Source of the DNA: Rhodoferax sp. OV413 | GTDB lineage: Bacteria > Pseudomonadota > Gammaproteobacteria > Burkholderiales > Burkholderiaceae_C | Reading direction: 5' to 3' | Length of the DNA: 64,000 bases | Assembly (NCBI GenBank): GCA_945861785.1 | Contig: CAMAWD010000012.1 | Location: forward strand, 1-64,000 | In this document: positions 37,421 through 46,309 of the stretch, piece after piece | How the letters are laid out: each line of letters starts with the position of its first letter | Numbering within the stretch: position 1 is the first letter of the stretch | Translations under genes and position numbers: made by a program | Notes under the pieces: model-generated | Seen by the model: only the letters and a program-made list of their open reading frames with translations | What the model was told of the DNA's origin: nothing | Database searches by the model: none

Positions 37421-38089
37421 TCACCCTGCAATGCCGCTGCGCTCCAGGATGTCGCCCACCAGTTCCAGGCGCAGCAGCGGGTTGTCAAGCACCATCATGC
37501 GCTGCTTCACGTCCAGCGGCAGCGAAAGCAGTTCGCACCAGCGGTTGGCCACCCAGCCGCAGTCGTCCAGGTGGTAGGGCGGTTGCAGCGGCAAGTCGGC
37601 GGTCGCAACACCCTTGTCCTGCAGGGTCCTGATCAGCTTGCCGAGGGCGGCGGCGACGTGTTTCAGGTCGGCGGGGACGGCAACGGCCTGGTCGGACGGC
37701 AGGCGGGAGACATCGGCCACCCAGAGGCCATGTTTGAGCTTTTCGCTGCGACCAACCGCAAACCGCTCCGACCCCGTGCAACGCACCACCATCAAACCCG
37801 GTTGTGGCACCGAGAACGCGGTGATGGTGGCCAGGGTGCCGACGGCATCGAACGCCTCGTTGGCAAACCCGTCACCCTGCGGGCCGCTGCCCGCAGGGCG
37901 CTGGACTTCAGCGCCCTGGCTGAGCGCCACCACACCGAAGGGCACGCCGTGCTTGTGGCACTTGCCGATCATGTCGAGGTAACGCACTTCGAAGATGCGC
38001 AGCGCCAGCAAGCCACCGGGGAACAACACGGTTCCCAGGGGAAACAACGGCAAGGAAGTGAGGGTCAGCGGCACCACGGCAGACCGCAT
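37421..38089 (-). CDS. LON N-terminal (substrate-binding) domain protein
   Basis: This 222-residue protein has the stand-alone LON substrate-binding domain: SLPLFPLGTVLFPGGLLALR and IFEVRYLDMIGKCHKHG, without ATPase or protease. Such proteins are widespread in betaproteobacteria and their role is not known. Its start overlaps the stop of the aminotransferase gene. Confidence 0.88.
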   Translation of the reverse strand: MRSAVVPLTLTSLPLFPLGTVLFPGGLLALRIFEVRYLDMIGKCHKHGVPFGVVALSQGAEVQRPAGSGPQGDGFANEAFDAVGTLATITAFSVPQPGLMVVRCTGSERFAVGRSEKLKHGLWVADVSRLPSDQAVAVPADLKHVAAALGKLIRTLQDKGVATADLPLQPPYHLDDCGWVANRWCELLSLPLDVKQRMMVLDNPLLRLELVGDILERSGIAG

Positions 38090-39264
38090 CAGGCCTGCAA
38101 CGCCGCCTGACGGGATGCGGCGGCAGGCGCCGCAGACGGCAGGATGTTGCCGAGCGCCGCTTCCAGGTGGCCCACGGTGCGATCGATGTTGTGCAGTTTT
38201 TCCAAACCGAACAGGCCGACCCGGAAGGTCTTGAAGTCGGCCCCCTCGTCGCATTGCAGCGGCACGCCGGCGGCCGTCTGCAGGCCCTGGCCCAGAAACT
38301 TCTTGCTCGACTGGATGTCTGCATCGTCGGTGTAACTGACCACCACGCCCGGGGCCTGGAAGCCAGCTGCAGCCACGCTGCGGATGCCGTGCGACTCGAA
38401 CAGCGCCCGCACCTTGTCGCCCAGCAGTTGCTGCTCGGCGCGCACTTTGGCAAATCCATATTGCCGGGTTTCCTGCATCACCTCGCGCAGGCGGGTCAGT
38501 GCGTCGGTGGGCATGGTCGCGTGGTAGGCATGGCCACCGGCCTCGTAGGTTTCCATGATCTGCATCCACTTGCGCAGGTCGCAGGCAAAACTGCTGCTGG
38601 TGGTGCTGTCGATGCGCGCGCGGGCCAGTTCGCTGAGCATGACCATCGCGCAGCACGGCGAGCCGCTCCAGCCCTTTTGCGGGGCGCTCACCAGCACGTC
38701 GACACCGCAATCCACCATGTCGACCCACATCGCCCCGGAGGCGATGCAGTCGAGCACGAACAGGCCGCCAACGGCATGTACCGCATCCGCCACTGCCCGC
38801 ATGTAGCTGTCGGGAAGGATCATGCCGGAGGAGGTTTCCACGTGGGGCGCGAACACCACATCGGGCTTGTTGGCAAGGATGCTGGCCACCACCTCGTCGA
38901 TCGGGGCGGGGGCAAACGGCGCCTGCGGTCCGTCACCAACCCGGCGCGCCTTGAGCACGATGGACTCGGCCGGAATGCGCCCCATGTCGAAGATCTGCGT
39001 CCAGCGGTAGCTGAACCATCCGTTGCGGATCACCAGCACCTTTTTGTCGTTGGCGAACTGGCGCGCAACGGCTTCCATGCCGAAGGTGCCACTGCCGGGC
39101 ACCAGCACTGCGGAGCGCGCGTGGTAGACCTCTTTGAGGATGCCGGAGATGTCGCGCATGACACCCTGGAAACTCTGGGACATGTGGTTGAGTGCGCGGT
39201 CGGTGTACACGACCGAGAACTCGAGCAACCCCGCGGGGTCGACATTGGGCAGCAATCCAGGCAT
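38089..39264 (-). CDS. Class V aminotransferase (alanine-glyoxylate aminotransferase family)
   Basis: This 391-residue PLP enzyme has LVPGSGTFGMEAVARQ near the start, the cofactor-binding acid in FVLDCIASGAMWVD and the Schiff-base lysine in VSAPQKGWSGSP. These match serine/alanine-glyoxylate transaminases. With the GlcD-like enzyme at 34665 it could handle glyoxylate, though the two are separated. Confidence 0.85.
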   Translation of the reverse strand: MPGLLPNVDPAGLLEFSVVYTDRALNHMSQSFQGVMRDISGILKEVYHARSAVLVPGSGTFGMEAVARQFANDKKVLVIRNGWFSYRWTQIFDMGRIPAESIVLKARRVGDGPQAPFAPAPIDEVVASILANKPDVVFAPHVETSSGMILPDSYMRAVADAVHAVGGLFVLDCIASGAMWVDMVDCGVDVLVSAPQKGWSGSPCCAMVMLSELARARIDSTTSSSFACDLRKWMQIMETYEAGGHAYHATMPTDALTRLREVMQETRQYGFAKVRAEQQLLGDKVRALFESHGIRSVAAAGFQAPGVVVSYTDDADIQSSKKFLGQGLQTAAGVPLQCDEGADFKTFRVGLFGLEKLHNIDRTVGHLEAALGNILPSAAPAAASRQAALQA

Positions 39265-39376
39265 GGTTCTCTCCGGTTGGACAATCCGCCATTTTGGCAG
39301 ACAAGGGCACCGGCTGTGCGCGGCCATAATCCACCGGATCGCGCCATCACCTTCACCGACCGCTCCGGCCCCATCC

Positions 39377-40750
39377 ATGCGCCAACCCGACAACTACCTT
39401 CCGCTGGTTCGAGAACAGTACGAGGCCCTGCCCTATCCGGCCTGCGACCCCGAGGACGACCGCAGGCGCCTGGCGCAGACCTGGCTCGAAGACCTGCCCA
39501 TGATCAACCACTACTGCTTCGCCGGCAGGCAGTCGTTCCGCAACGGCTTTCGCGCGCTGGTGGCGGGTGGCGGCACCGGCGACCCGACGATCTTCCTGGC
39601 CGAGCAGCTGCGCCACTGCGGCGCGCAGGTGGTGCACCTGGACATCAGCGCGGCGAGCATCGCAATCGCCAAAGAGCGCGCGCGCATCCGGGGCCTGGAC
39701 AACATCACCTGGGTGCACGACTCGCTGCTGAACCTGCCGGAGCTCGGCCTGGGCCGCTTCGACTACATCAGCTGCAGCGGCGTGCTGCACCATCTGGAAG
39801 ACCCCGACCTCGGCTTCAAGGCGCTTCTCGGCGTGCTGGCGCCGGCAGGAGCGATCGGCCTGATGGTGTACGGCACGGCCGGACGCACCGGCGTGTACCA
39901 GATGCAGTCGCTGATGCGCCTGGTCAACGCCCCGCAGGACGACATGCAGGGGCAGATCGCCAACACGCGCGCCATCCTGGCCAGCCTGCCGCCGACCAAC
40001 TGGTTCAAGCGCGGCGAGGACCTGCACAGCGATCACAAGGCCGGCGACGCGGGCCTGTACGACCTGCTGCTGCACTCGCAGGACCGCTCGTACTCAGTGG
40101 GTGAATTGTTCGATTGGCTCGCCGGCAGCCCCGACACCGGCGGGCATGGCATGCACCTGGCATTCACCGACGTGCAGCGCGGCCGCGCGCCCTACCTGCC
40201 GCACATGGTGCTCGGCCCCAGGCCGCCGGACCTCGTCACCCGGTTGCGCCAGTTGCCGCTGCGCCGGCAGTACGAGATCGCCGAACTGCTGGTCGGCAAC
40301 ATCATCACGCACTCGCTGTACGTCACCCGCGATGCCGCCTGCACCGCGCCGTACGGCGACCCCGCAAGCATCCCGTTTTATTTTCACGAGCCGATCACCG
40401 GCGAGATCATGGCCCAGGTGTTCGGCGCCAGCCGCGGCCAGCCGTTCGTGCTCAACCACCAGCATTCGGGCGTGTCGGTGACCGTCGATCCGGGCCGCTA
40501 CGGCGCGCAGATCCTGCGCCTGATCGACGGCGCGCGCAGCTTCGGCGAGATCTTCGACCAGTTCCGCGCCCAGTGGCACGGCAAGGCGGCCGCCCCCGAC
40601 AACGCAGCGCTGTTCGCCGACTTCAGGCCCAGCTACGACTGCCTGAACGCGCTCGAGCGCCTGTTGCTGCGGCACCCGTCGGCTGCGCAGGCGGCAGCCA
40701 CTATCGGCCGTCAGACACCGAACACAACACCCATGGGCCCACTCCCCTGA
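39377..40750 (+). CDS. SAM-dependent methyltransferase with C-terminal extension
   Basis: This 457-residue protein has a class I SAM site (LVAGGGTGDPTIFLAEQL) and an acidic SCSGVLHHLEDPDLG motif in residues about 55-160. A long C-terminal region follows, with no fold I can name. The target is unknown. Its last 40 bases overlap the end of the convergent helicase gene, so its natural 3' end may have been altered when the downstream island arrived. Confidence 0.75.
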   Translation: MRQPDNYLPLVREQYEALPYPACDPEDDRRRLAQTWLEDLPMINHYCFAGRQSFRNGFRALVAGGGTGDPTIFLAEQLRHCGAQVVHLDISAASIAIAKERARIRGLDNITWVHDSLLNLPELGLGRFDYISCSGVLHHLEDPDLGFKALLGVLAPAGAIGLMVYGTAGRTGVYQMQSLMRLVNAPQDDMQGQIANTRAILASLPPTNWFKRGEDLHSDHKAGDAGLYDLLLHSQDRSYSVGELFDWLAGSPDTGGHGMHLAFTDVQRGRAPYLPHMVLGPRPPDLVTRLRQLPLRRQYEIAELLVGNIITHSLYVTRDAACTAPYGDPASIPFYFHEPITGEIMAQVFGASRGQPFVLNHQHSGVSVTVDPGRYGAQILRLIDGARSFGEIFDQFRAQWHGKAAAPDNAALFADFRPSYDCLNALERLLLRHPSAAQAAATIGRQTPNTTPMGPLP

Positions 40751-43700
40751 TGCGACGCATACGTCGCCCGCCCATGGTAGACAAACGGCGCCGCCTTCCC
40801 ACCCGCCAGCCTCCCATCCCGCACGAACAGGTGAATGGCGATCCCGCGCCGCGCATGCTCGATGATCTCCCCGCCCCGCTTGCTGTCCGGCGTCGTCGCA
40901 TTTTGGCTTTGCCAACGGAAATGGTGCTCGTCGATCCAGTGGTCCAGGTACTTGTGCTCTTGGGCCTTGCCCTGCTTGTTCAGGGTCACCAGCAGTACAT
41001 GCGCATTTTTGTCGTTCAGCGTCACATGCCCGACGTTCCAATTGCCCGGGTTGAATTTTTCCCCGAACAGCCCGGGAATCTCTTCGCGCTGGAATGTCTG
41101 GCCGATGGCCAGGTCCAGCGGGTCGACCACGCCGCGCAGGCGCGCCAGTGTGCGCATCGCGTCGGTGGCCGGCATGTCCTCGTAGGCCGGATTGTTGGCC
41201 TTCAGCACGTACTGCCCATCGCGGGTCTTGGTCACCACACGCAGCAGGTACTGGTTGTCGCCGGCCTCGTCTTGCCGCTCGATGGCCACCACATTGCCTG
41301 TGATGGAGCCGGCGCGCGTCGGGCTGATCAGCTCCAGCAGCAGGTAATCGCCGTCGCGCACCGGATTCTTGCCACCGTCCATGGAATTGCCGGTGGCGCG
41401 CGCGATGAAGTGGCGGCTCGGGTCCAGCGGCCCGTAGGAATTCGGTAACACGCGGTGTTCTTCGGAGTCGGTGCGCCCGGTCTTGAAGTGCCCGCAAGCG
41501 ATCTTCAGGTTCGGGAAGTAGGGCAACTCCCCGGTGTCGCGCTGCCGGGTTGGGAACGGCACCACGTTGTTGCCCACCGGCTGGGGTTCCAGTCGCACCT
41601 CGTAGGCGGCCAGGCGGTAGTCCACCAGTTCCTGCAACATCGCGGCCAGGGCGGGCACCATCCCCGCCGGCACGCTCTCCGCCAGCGCGAAGGTGGTTCC
41701 TTCCAGCCTGAAGGGCGCCGCCGTGCCGAGCGGCCGGTTCCCGCCGGCCCAGGCATTGACCGGGTTGGCGCGCCAGTAGCGAGCCCACGCAGCGTCCGTG
41801 GCGGCAAGAGCGCGCACTTCGTCGGGCAGGTCGGCCAGCAAGGGCCGGCGCCGCTCCATCACGCCGCGAGACCGCTGCGCCAGCGTGCTCAGCGGCACCG
41901 CCTGCCGAAGCCCGTCGAGCTCCAGCAGTGCCTCCAGCAACACCATCTTGAAGCTCCGGGTCATCGCCGTGACCTCGACCTCGCGCAGCAGGGCCTTGAA
42001 TTGCAGCGGCACTGCCGCTTCCTGCTCGGTCAGGTCGCCCATCTCACGCACCAGCGCGAACCACTGCCCGGCCTGTAGCCGCATGGCCTGCACGCTGCTG
42101 CCTGCACGGTAGAACTCGCTGAGTGTTGGTCGCCGCCCCAGCACGTCGCGCAGCGCTTCATAGTCCTTTTGCGGACCGGTGCTGTCCAGCGACTTCAGGA
42201 AGGCGATGATGACCAGGTCGTAATTGACGTAACAACCCGCCGGCAGGTCCAGCGCCTGCCGCTCTGCCTTGCGCGCGAACGCCGCCAATGCCTTGTAGGT
42301 GGCGCCCACACCAAACAGCGCCTGCGGCTTTTGCAGAAAACTGTGGTGGTTGCCGATGAAGTCCAGCACCACCAGCTGCTGCTTGCCTTCGCTGCGCCGC
42401 AGACCGCGGCCCAGCTGCTGCAGGAAGAGGATCTTCGATTCGGTGGGCCGCAGCATCATCACCGTGTCGATGCTGGGCAGGTCGACACCTTCGTTGAACA
42501 GGTCGACCGAGAACACCACCTGCAGCGTGCCGGCATGCAGCTGCTCCAGCGCTTGCGCCCGGCCCAGCGTGGAGCCTGCGTACACCGCAGCCGCCGACAC
42601 GCCATTGCGTGTGAATTGTTCGGCCATGTAGTCGGCATGCCGTGTCGAGACGCAGAACGCCAGCGTGCGCTGCTGCGCCTTGGCACGCCACTCCCGCAAG
42701 GCATGGCGCGCGCGTGCCAGCGTGGCCAGCTTGTTGGACAGCTGCTCGGGGTCGAAGCGGCCATTGCGCCAGGGCACTTCGTTGTAGTTGACCGACTCGT
42801 CCTGGATGCCGTGGTAGTGAAACGGCGCCAGCAACCCGGCCTGGATACCCGCGAACAGATGGCAGCTGTAGACCAGGTTGTCGTCGCACAGCGAAAGGAT
42901 GTCGGACTGGTCGGTGCGGTCCGGCGTGGCCGTCAGCCCCAGCAGGAACGCGGGTGCGAAGTGGGTCAGCAGCCGCCGATAGGTACCGGCGGCGGCGTGG
43001 TGGAATTCATCGACCACCACATAGTCGAAGTGCTGCGGCGCGAAGCGCTCCAGGTGCTCGGCCCGCGCCAAGGTCTGCACCGATGCGCACAACACGTCGA
43101 CATCGGCATCGCGGCTGCGGCCGGTGTAGTAGCCCACGCGCTTGCGCGGCAGGATGCGCAGGAAGGTCGCCGCGGCCTGGCCCAGGATCTCTTCGCGGTG
43201 CGCGACGAACAGGATGCGCCGCGCACCCATGCGCACGGCATCGAAGGCGGCCAGCCAGGTCTTGCCCAGGCCCGTGGCCAGCACCACCAGGCCGCGCCGG
43301 TAGCCGGCGTCTCGGCTGGCGGCCAGCGCTGCCAGCGCGTCGTGCTGGACCGTCGAGGGTTCGGGCGGCGCCTCCTGTTCATGGCTGCCCGGCGCGACCG
43401 ATCGCGTGGGCAGTAGCCGCCGCTGTTCGTAGGCCTCGATCCAGGCGTCGGACAGCGCCACCGTCTTCGGGTGGCCGAACAGTTCCTCGAAGCGCTGCCG
43501 TGCTTCCAGAAAACCGGCGTCGCCAGGATAGACGACCCGGTAGTTCCACTCCAGACCGTCCTGCAGCGCCTGCCGGCTGATGTTGCTGGAGCCGACGAAC
43601 GCGGCGCCCGCCACCAGCACCTGCTGCTCCAGCCGGGCGAAGAGGTAGGCCTTGAGATGGAAGCTGCCCTCCTGCGTCGTGTAAACACGCACCTCGGCGC

Positions 43701-44448
43701 CCCTTTCCTGCAGGAGCAGCAGCAGGCGCAGCGCCTCGGGGTCGGTGATGTCGAGGTAGTCACTGGTGAGCACGCGCACGCGCCGCGGCGCACCGTCATC
43801 GACCATCGACACCAGGTCGGGCATCAGCAGCCGCAGCCCCGTGGTCTTGACGAACGCGATGGCCAGATCCGTCTGCGTAGCCCAGGTGAAGGCTTGCGAC
43901 AGGTGCGGTAGGAAGTGGTCGTCGGCGCCGCCCGTCACCAGCCGCTGCTGGCTCGGCGCAGGACGGCGCGTGGCCAGCACATTGGTCCAGCGCTCGGTGC
44001 GGTCGGGCCGCTGGTCGTCGGTGAGCCACACGTCGATGGGGTGGGTATCGGGCCATGCGCCGAACCACTGGCGCAGCGCGGTCCACAGCCGCACCAAGGT
44101 GTCGGGCATCGCGGCCAGGGGCACGTGCAGCAGGCTGGCGCAGCACCAGATGCCGTCGAACTGCGCCACCTCGTCGACATCCTCGAACCGCCGGGCCGCG
44201 ACCTCGAACCCGCAGTGGGCGCTGGCCAGCCGTGCCAGCTCGGCGGACGCATCGAAGGCGGTAACCCGGAACCCGGCCTCGAAGAAGGCTTTTGCGTCTC
44301 GGCCGGACCCGCAGCCAGCATCGAGGATGTGGCCGCCAGGGGGGAGCTGTGCGATGAAGCGCTGGCGGATGGGGGCCATGTCCACGCCGACGGTCGAGCT
44401 GAAGAACTCGGCCGCGAACTGGGTGTAGTAGTGGTGGGTGGGGTCCAT
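40711..44448 (-). CDS. Methyltransferase-PLD-helicase-S24-DUF3427 fusion protein
   Basis: This single frame of about 1245 residues contains, in order: a class I methyltransferase (DAGCGSGRD at 43-51), a phospholipase-D-type domain (HLKAYLF near 264, GSSNIS near 286), a superfamily 2 helicase (ATGLGKT at 391-397, DEFHH at 480-484, TATPDR at 506-511) and a LexA/UmuD-type S24 domain (NSMDGGKNPVRDGD, Ser1022). A DUF3427-like tail (about 1121-1245) ends the protein. The ATG at MDPTHH is chosen; a GTG 27 bases upstream is an alternative. DUF3427/PLD helicases are often found near restriction and phage-defence genes. The methyltransferase looks internally shortened, so it may be inactive. Confidence 0.8.
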   Translation of the reverse strand: MDPTHHYYTQFAAEFFSSTVGVDMAPIRQRFIAQLPPGGHILDAGCGSGRDAKAFFEAGFRVTAFDASAELARLASAHCGFEVAARRFEDVDEVAQFDGIWCCASLLHVPLAAMPDTLVRLWTALRQWFGAWPDTHPIDVWLTDDQRPDRTERWTNVLATRRPAPSQQRLVTGGADDHFLPHLSQAFTWATQTDLAIAFVKTTGLRLLMPDLVSMVDDGAPRRVRVLTSDYLDITDPEALRLLLLLQERGAEVRVYTTQEGSFHLKAYLFARLEQQVLVAGAAFVGSSNISRQALQDGLEWNYRVVYPGDAGFLEARQRFEELFGHPKTVALSDAWIEAYEQRRLLPTRSVAPGSHEQEAPPEPSTVQHDALAALAASRDAGYRRGLVVLATGLGKTWLAAFDAVRMGARRILFVAHREEILGQAAATFLRILPRKRVGYYTGRSRDADVDVLCASVQTLARAEHLERFAPQHFDYVVVDEFHHAAAGTYRRLLTHFAPAFLLGLTATPDRTDQSDILSLCDDNLVYSCHLFAGIQAGLLAPFHYHGIQDESVNYNEVPWRNGRFDPEQLSNKLATLARARHALREWRAKAQQRTLAFCVSTRHADYMAEQFTRNGVSAAAVYAGSTLGRAQALEQLHAGTLQVVFSVDLFNEGVDLPSIDTVMMLRPTESKILFLQQLGRGLRRSEGKQQLVVLDFIGNHHSFLQKPQALFGVGATYKALAAFARKAERQALDLPAGCYVNYDLVIIAFLKSLDSTGPQKDYEALRDVLGRRPTLSEFYRAGSSVQAMRLQAGQWFALVREMGDLTEQEAAVPLQFKALLREVEVTAMTRSFKMVLLEALLELDGLRQAVPLSTLAQRSRGVMERRRPLLADLPDEVRALAATDAAWARYWRANPVNAWAGGNRPLGTAAPFRLEGTTFALAESVPAGMVPALAAMLQELVDYRLAAYEVRLEPQPVGNNVVPFPTRQRDTGELPYFPNLKIACGHFKTGRTDSEEHRVLPNSYGPLDPSRHFIARATGNSMDGGKNPVRDGDYLLLELISPTRAGSITGNVVAIERQDEAGDNQYLLRVVTKTRDGQYVLKANNPAYEDMPATDAMRTLARLRGVVDPLDLAIGQTFQREEIPGLFGEKFNPGNWNVGHVTLNDKNAHVLLVTLNKQGKAQEHKYLDHWIDEHHFRWQSQNATTPDSKRGGEIIEHARRGIAIHLFVRDGRLAGGKAAPFVYHGRATYASHQGSGPMGVVFGV

Positions 44449-44599
44449 TCCCGGCGATGGCGTGATGGGTGCCACTTGCGCTGGCAGCTTACCAGGTGAA
44501 GCGGAGGCGGATGCGCAGCCGCTGACCGACAGGATTTCGCTGCGATGGTTTGCCTACATGCAACACACGAATGCCACGCTCTCGGCGCGCTCAATAACA

Positions 44600-45811
44600 C
44601 TAGCCCTTGGAAGTACTCGGAATGCCCTGGTCATTGCCGGTATTCATCACGTAGTTGCGGATCAAGTACCCATTGAACATGGGAACAGTGAACGCGATAT
44701 CGCCATGCGATGGGCTGTAGATCATTCCCTTGCTGATGATCTGCGAACGGCGAGGGCCGAGGCTTTGATGTGTCTCGCCCAACGCGGCGGCAATGTCTGA
44801 TGATCGATACGGACCGGGGCCCAACTGCGCCATGGCAATGACGTACTCACGCTCCTTCGGTGTAAGCCGATCAAACCGCACCTTGAAGAAACCGTCATCC
44901 AGGCGACGGGTAGCGTGTCCTGCAGCGGCCGTGGCATCGGCGAGTTCTATCTGCTGTCCCTGCGCGATGTTCCAGCACTGGTAGCCCCATTCTTGAAGGA
45001 AGTACGGGTAGCCATTGGTTCTTTGCACGATCTCGTTCAAGGCTTCTTCACTGATTCGCTCGCCCTCGTCTTCGACGGGCTGTCTGATGGCGGTTCTCGC
45101 GTCGTTGCTCAGCAGCGGGCCTACGGCCGAATAGTTGAACAGTCGCTCCGCGTAAGACTTTGCGTCGCCCGACAACGCCGCAACCTGCGGCAGGCCAGCA
45201 CCAAAAAACAGTACTGGAAGGTCCTTTTGACTTATCTTGTGCAGCGCCACGATCAGCGCGGCGAGGTCGGCCTGGCGCAAGTACTGAACCTCATCGATGA
45301 GCAGCGTCCATGCTTTGCCTGCAGCTTTGGCGGCTTCCCCGATACGGACAAACAACTCAGGCAGGTCGCTTTCCAGATCGCCGCTGTCGGCCACCCCGAC
45401 TTCAGGATCAACCGACATCGAAACGTCGCCGTAGGACAAATTGAAAATTGACGCGAACGAACGAAGCGCGCGAAGTGCCTGATGCGCTTTTGCCTTCGCT
45501 TGCGCACTTGACGACAGTTTTCGAAGGGCCTGGTTGATCTTTGGAACAAGCAACTCGCTGAGGGATTTGACTTCCGGCGCCTCAATGAAAGAAGTGATGT
45601 GCCCAGCGTGTTCGGCCATTTCTTCGATCTTGTTGAGCAGCACAGTCTTGCCGACGCCTCGCAAACCGAGCAACATCTGTGATCTGTTCGGCTTGCCGAT
45701 CAAAGCCCGTTTAACAGCGATCTCCGCGTCCTGCAGGATCGTCTCCCGACCGGCGAGCTCCGGAGGTCGAGATCCCGCACCCGGAGCAAATGGGTTTCTT
45801 ACTGGGTCCAT
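44600..45811 (-). CDS. AAA ATPase, Orc/Cdc6- or STAND-like
   Basis: This 403-residue ATPase has Walker A GLRGVGKT at 49-56 and Walker B LLIDEVQYL around 170-178, followed by a helical lid. The C-terminal part (TPKEREYVIAMAQLG, SDIAAALGE) reads like a winged helix. Base composition is lower in G+C than the neighbours, which suggests transfer. It reads in the same direction as the helicase-fusion gene, upstream of it by about 150 bases. The natural partner is unknown. Confidence 0.75.
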   Translation of the reverse strand: MDPVRNPFAPGAGSRPPELAGRETILQDAEIAVKRALIGKPNRSQMLLGLRGVGKTVLLNKIEEMAEHAGHITSFIEAPEVKSLSELLVPKINQALRKLSSSAQAKAKAHQALRALRSFASIFNLSYGDVSMSVDPEVGVADSGDLESDLPELFVRIGEAAKAAGKAWTLLIDEVQYLRQADLAALIVALHKISQKDLPVLFFGAGLPQVAALSGDAKSYAERLFNYSAVGPLLSNDARTAIRQPVEDEGERISEEALNEIVQRTNGYPYFLQEWGYQCWNIAQGQQIELADATAAAGHATRRLDDGFFKVRFDRLTPKEREYVIAMAQLGPGPYRSSDIAAALGETHQSLGPRRSQIISKGMIYSPSHGDIAFTVPMFNGYLIRNYVMNTGNDQGIPSTSKG

Positions 45812-45876
45812 GCCCGCCCCTTTGGTTGAAATCTATTAATTGATATGGCAGTATATATAAACTTCAATAGACATGG
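45812..45876. promoter_or_regulatory. AT-rich promoter region of the ATPase gene
   Basis: These 65 bases before the ATPase gene are strongly AT-rich (for example TATATATAAACTT around 45850), in contrast to the flanks. They probably hold the promoter of the ATPase/helicase pair and mark foreign DNA. No exact hexamers are assigned. Confidence 0.4.
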
Positions 45877-46309
45877 TTATCCTTTGGTAGAGTCCGCCTT
45901 GGTGCGTACGATCTGGCTACTCAGGTACAGAACCGGAATGCCCAGCAACCCTTCCTTCACGAGGTACAACCCGTTCATGATTCTGCCGGTGCGCCCATTG
46001 CCATCGTAGAACGGATGGATACTCTCGAACTGGTGATGAATGAGCGCCATCTTGATCAGCGGATCCACGGCCATCAGTTCGTCCTGGTCGATGAAGCGCT
46101 CCAGGTCGCGCATGAGCGTTGCGATGTCGGCCGGGTTGGCAAACGATTCGGGGTGAACATCGTCCTTGAACAACCCGTCATGGGTGGTGACGATGTTCTC
46201 GATTTCGGAGCTGTCCTTGGCCTCCTGCAGACCCAGGGTGTTGATCGGGATGCCTTGGTTCGGCATGGACCCTGCCAGGCCCTTGAGTTCGGCCAGGCGC
46301 GTGACTCAC
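45877..46309 (-). pseudogene. Fic-family protein remnant
   Basis: The open part of 129 residues has the class II inhibitory motif SSEIEN and the complete Fic motif HPFYDGNGRTGR at 84-95. The frame continues upstream as TRLAELKGLAGS to a stop shared with the carboxyltransferase gene end, so the N-terminus is cut. Between ESFANP and ADIATLMRDLERF about 60 residues expected in the family are missing. The protein stops soon after RTKAD, where homologues run on. Three separate losses make an active AMPylase unlikely. Confidence 0.65.
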
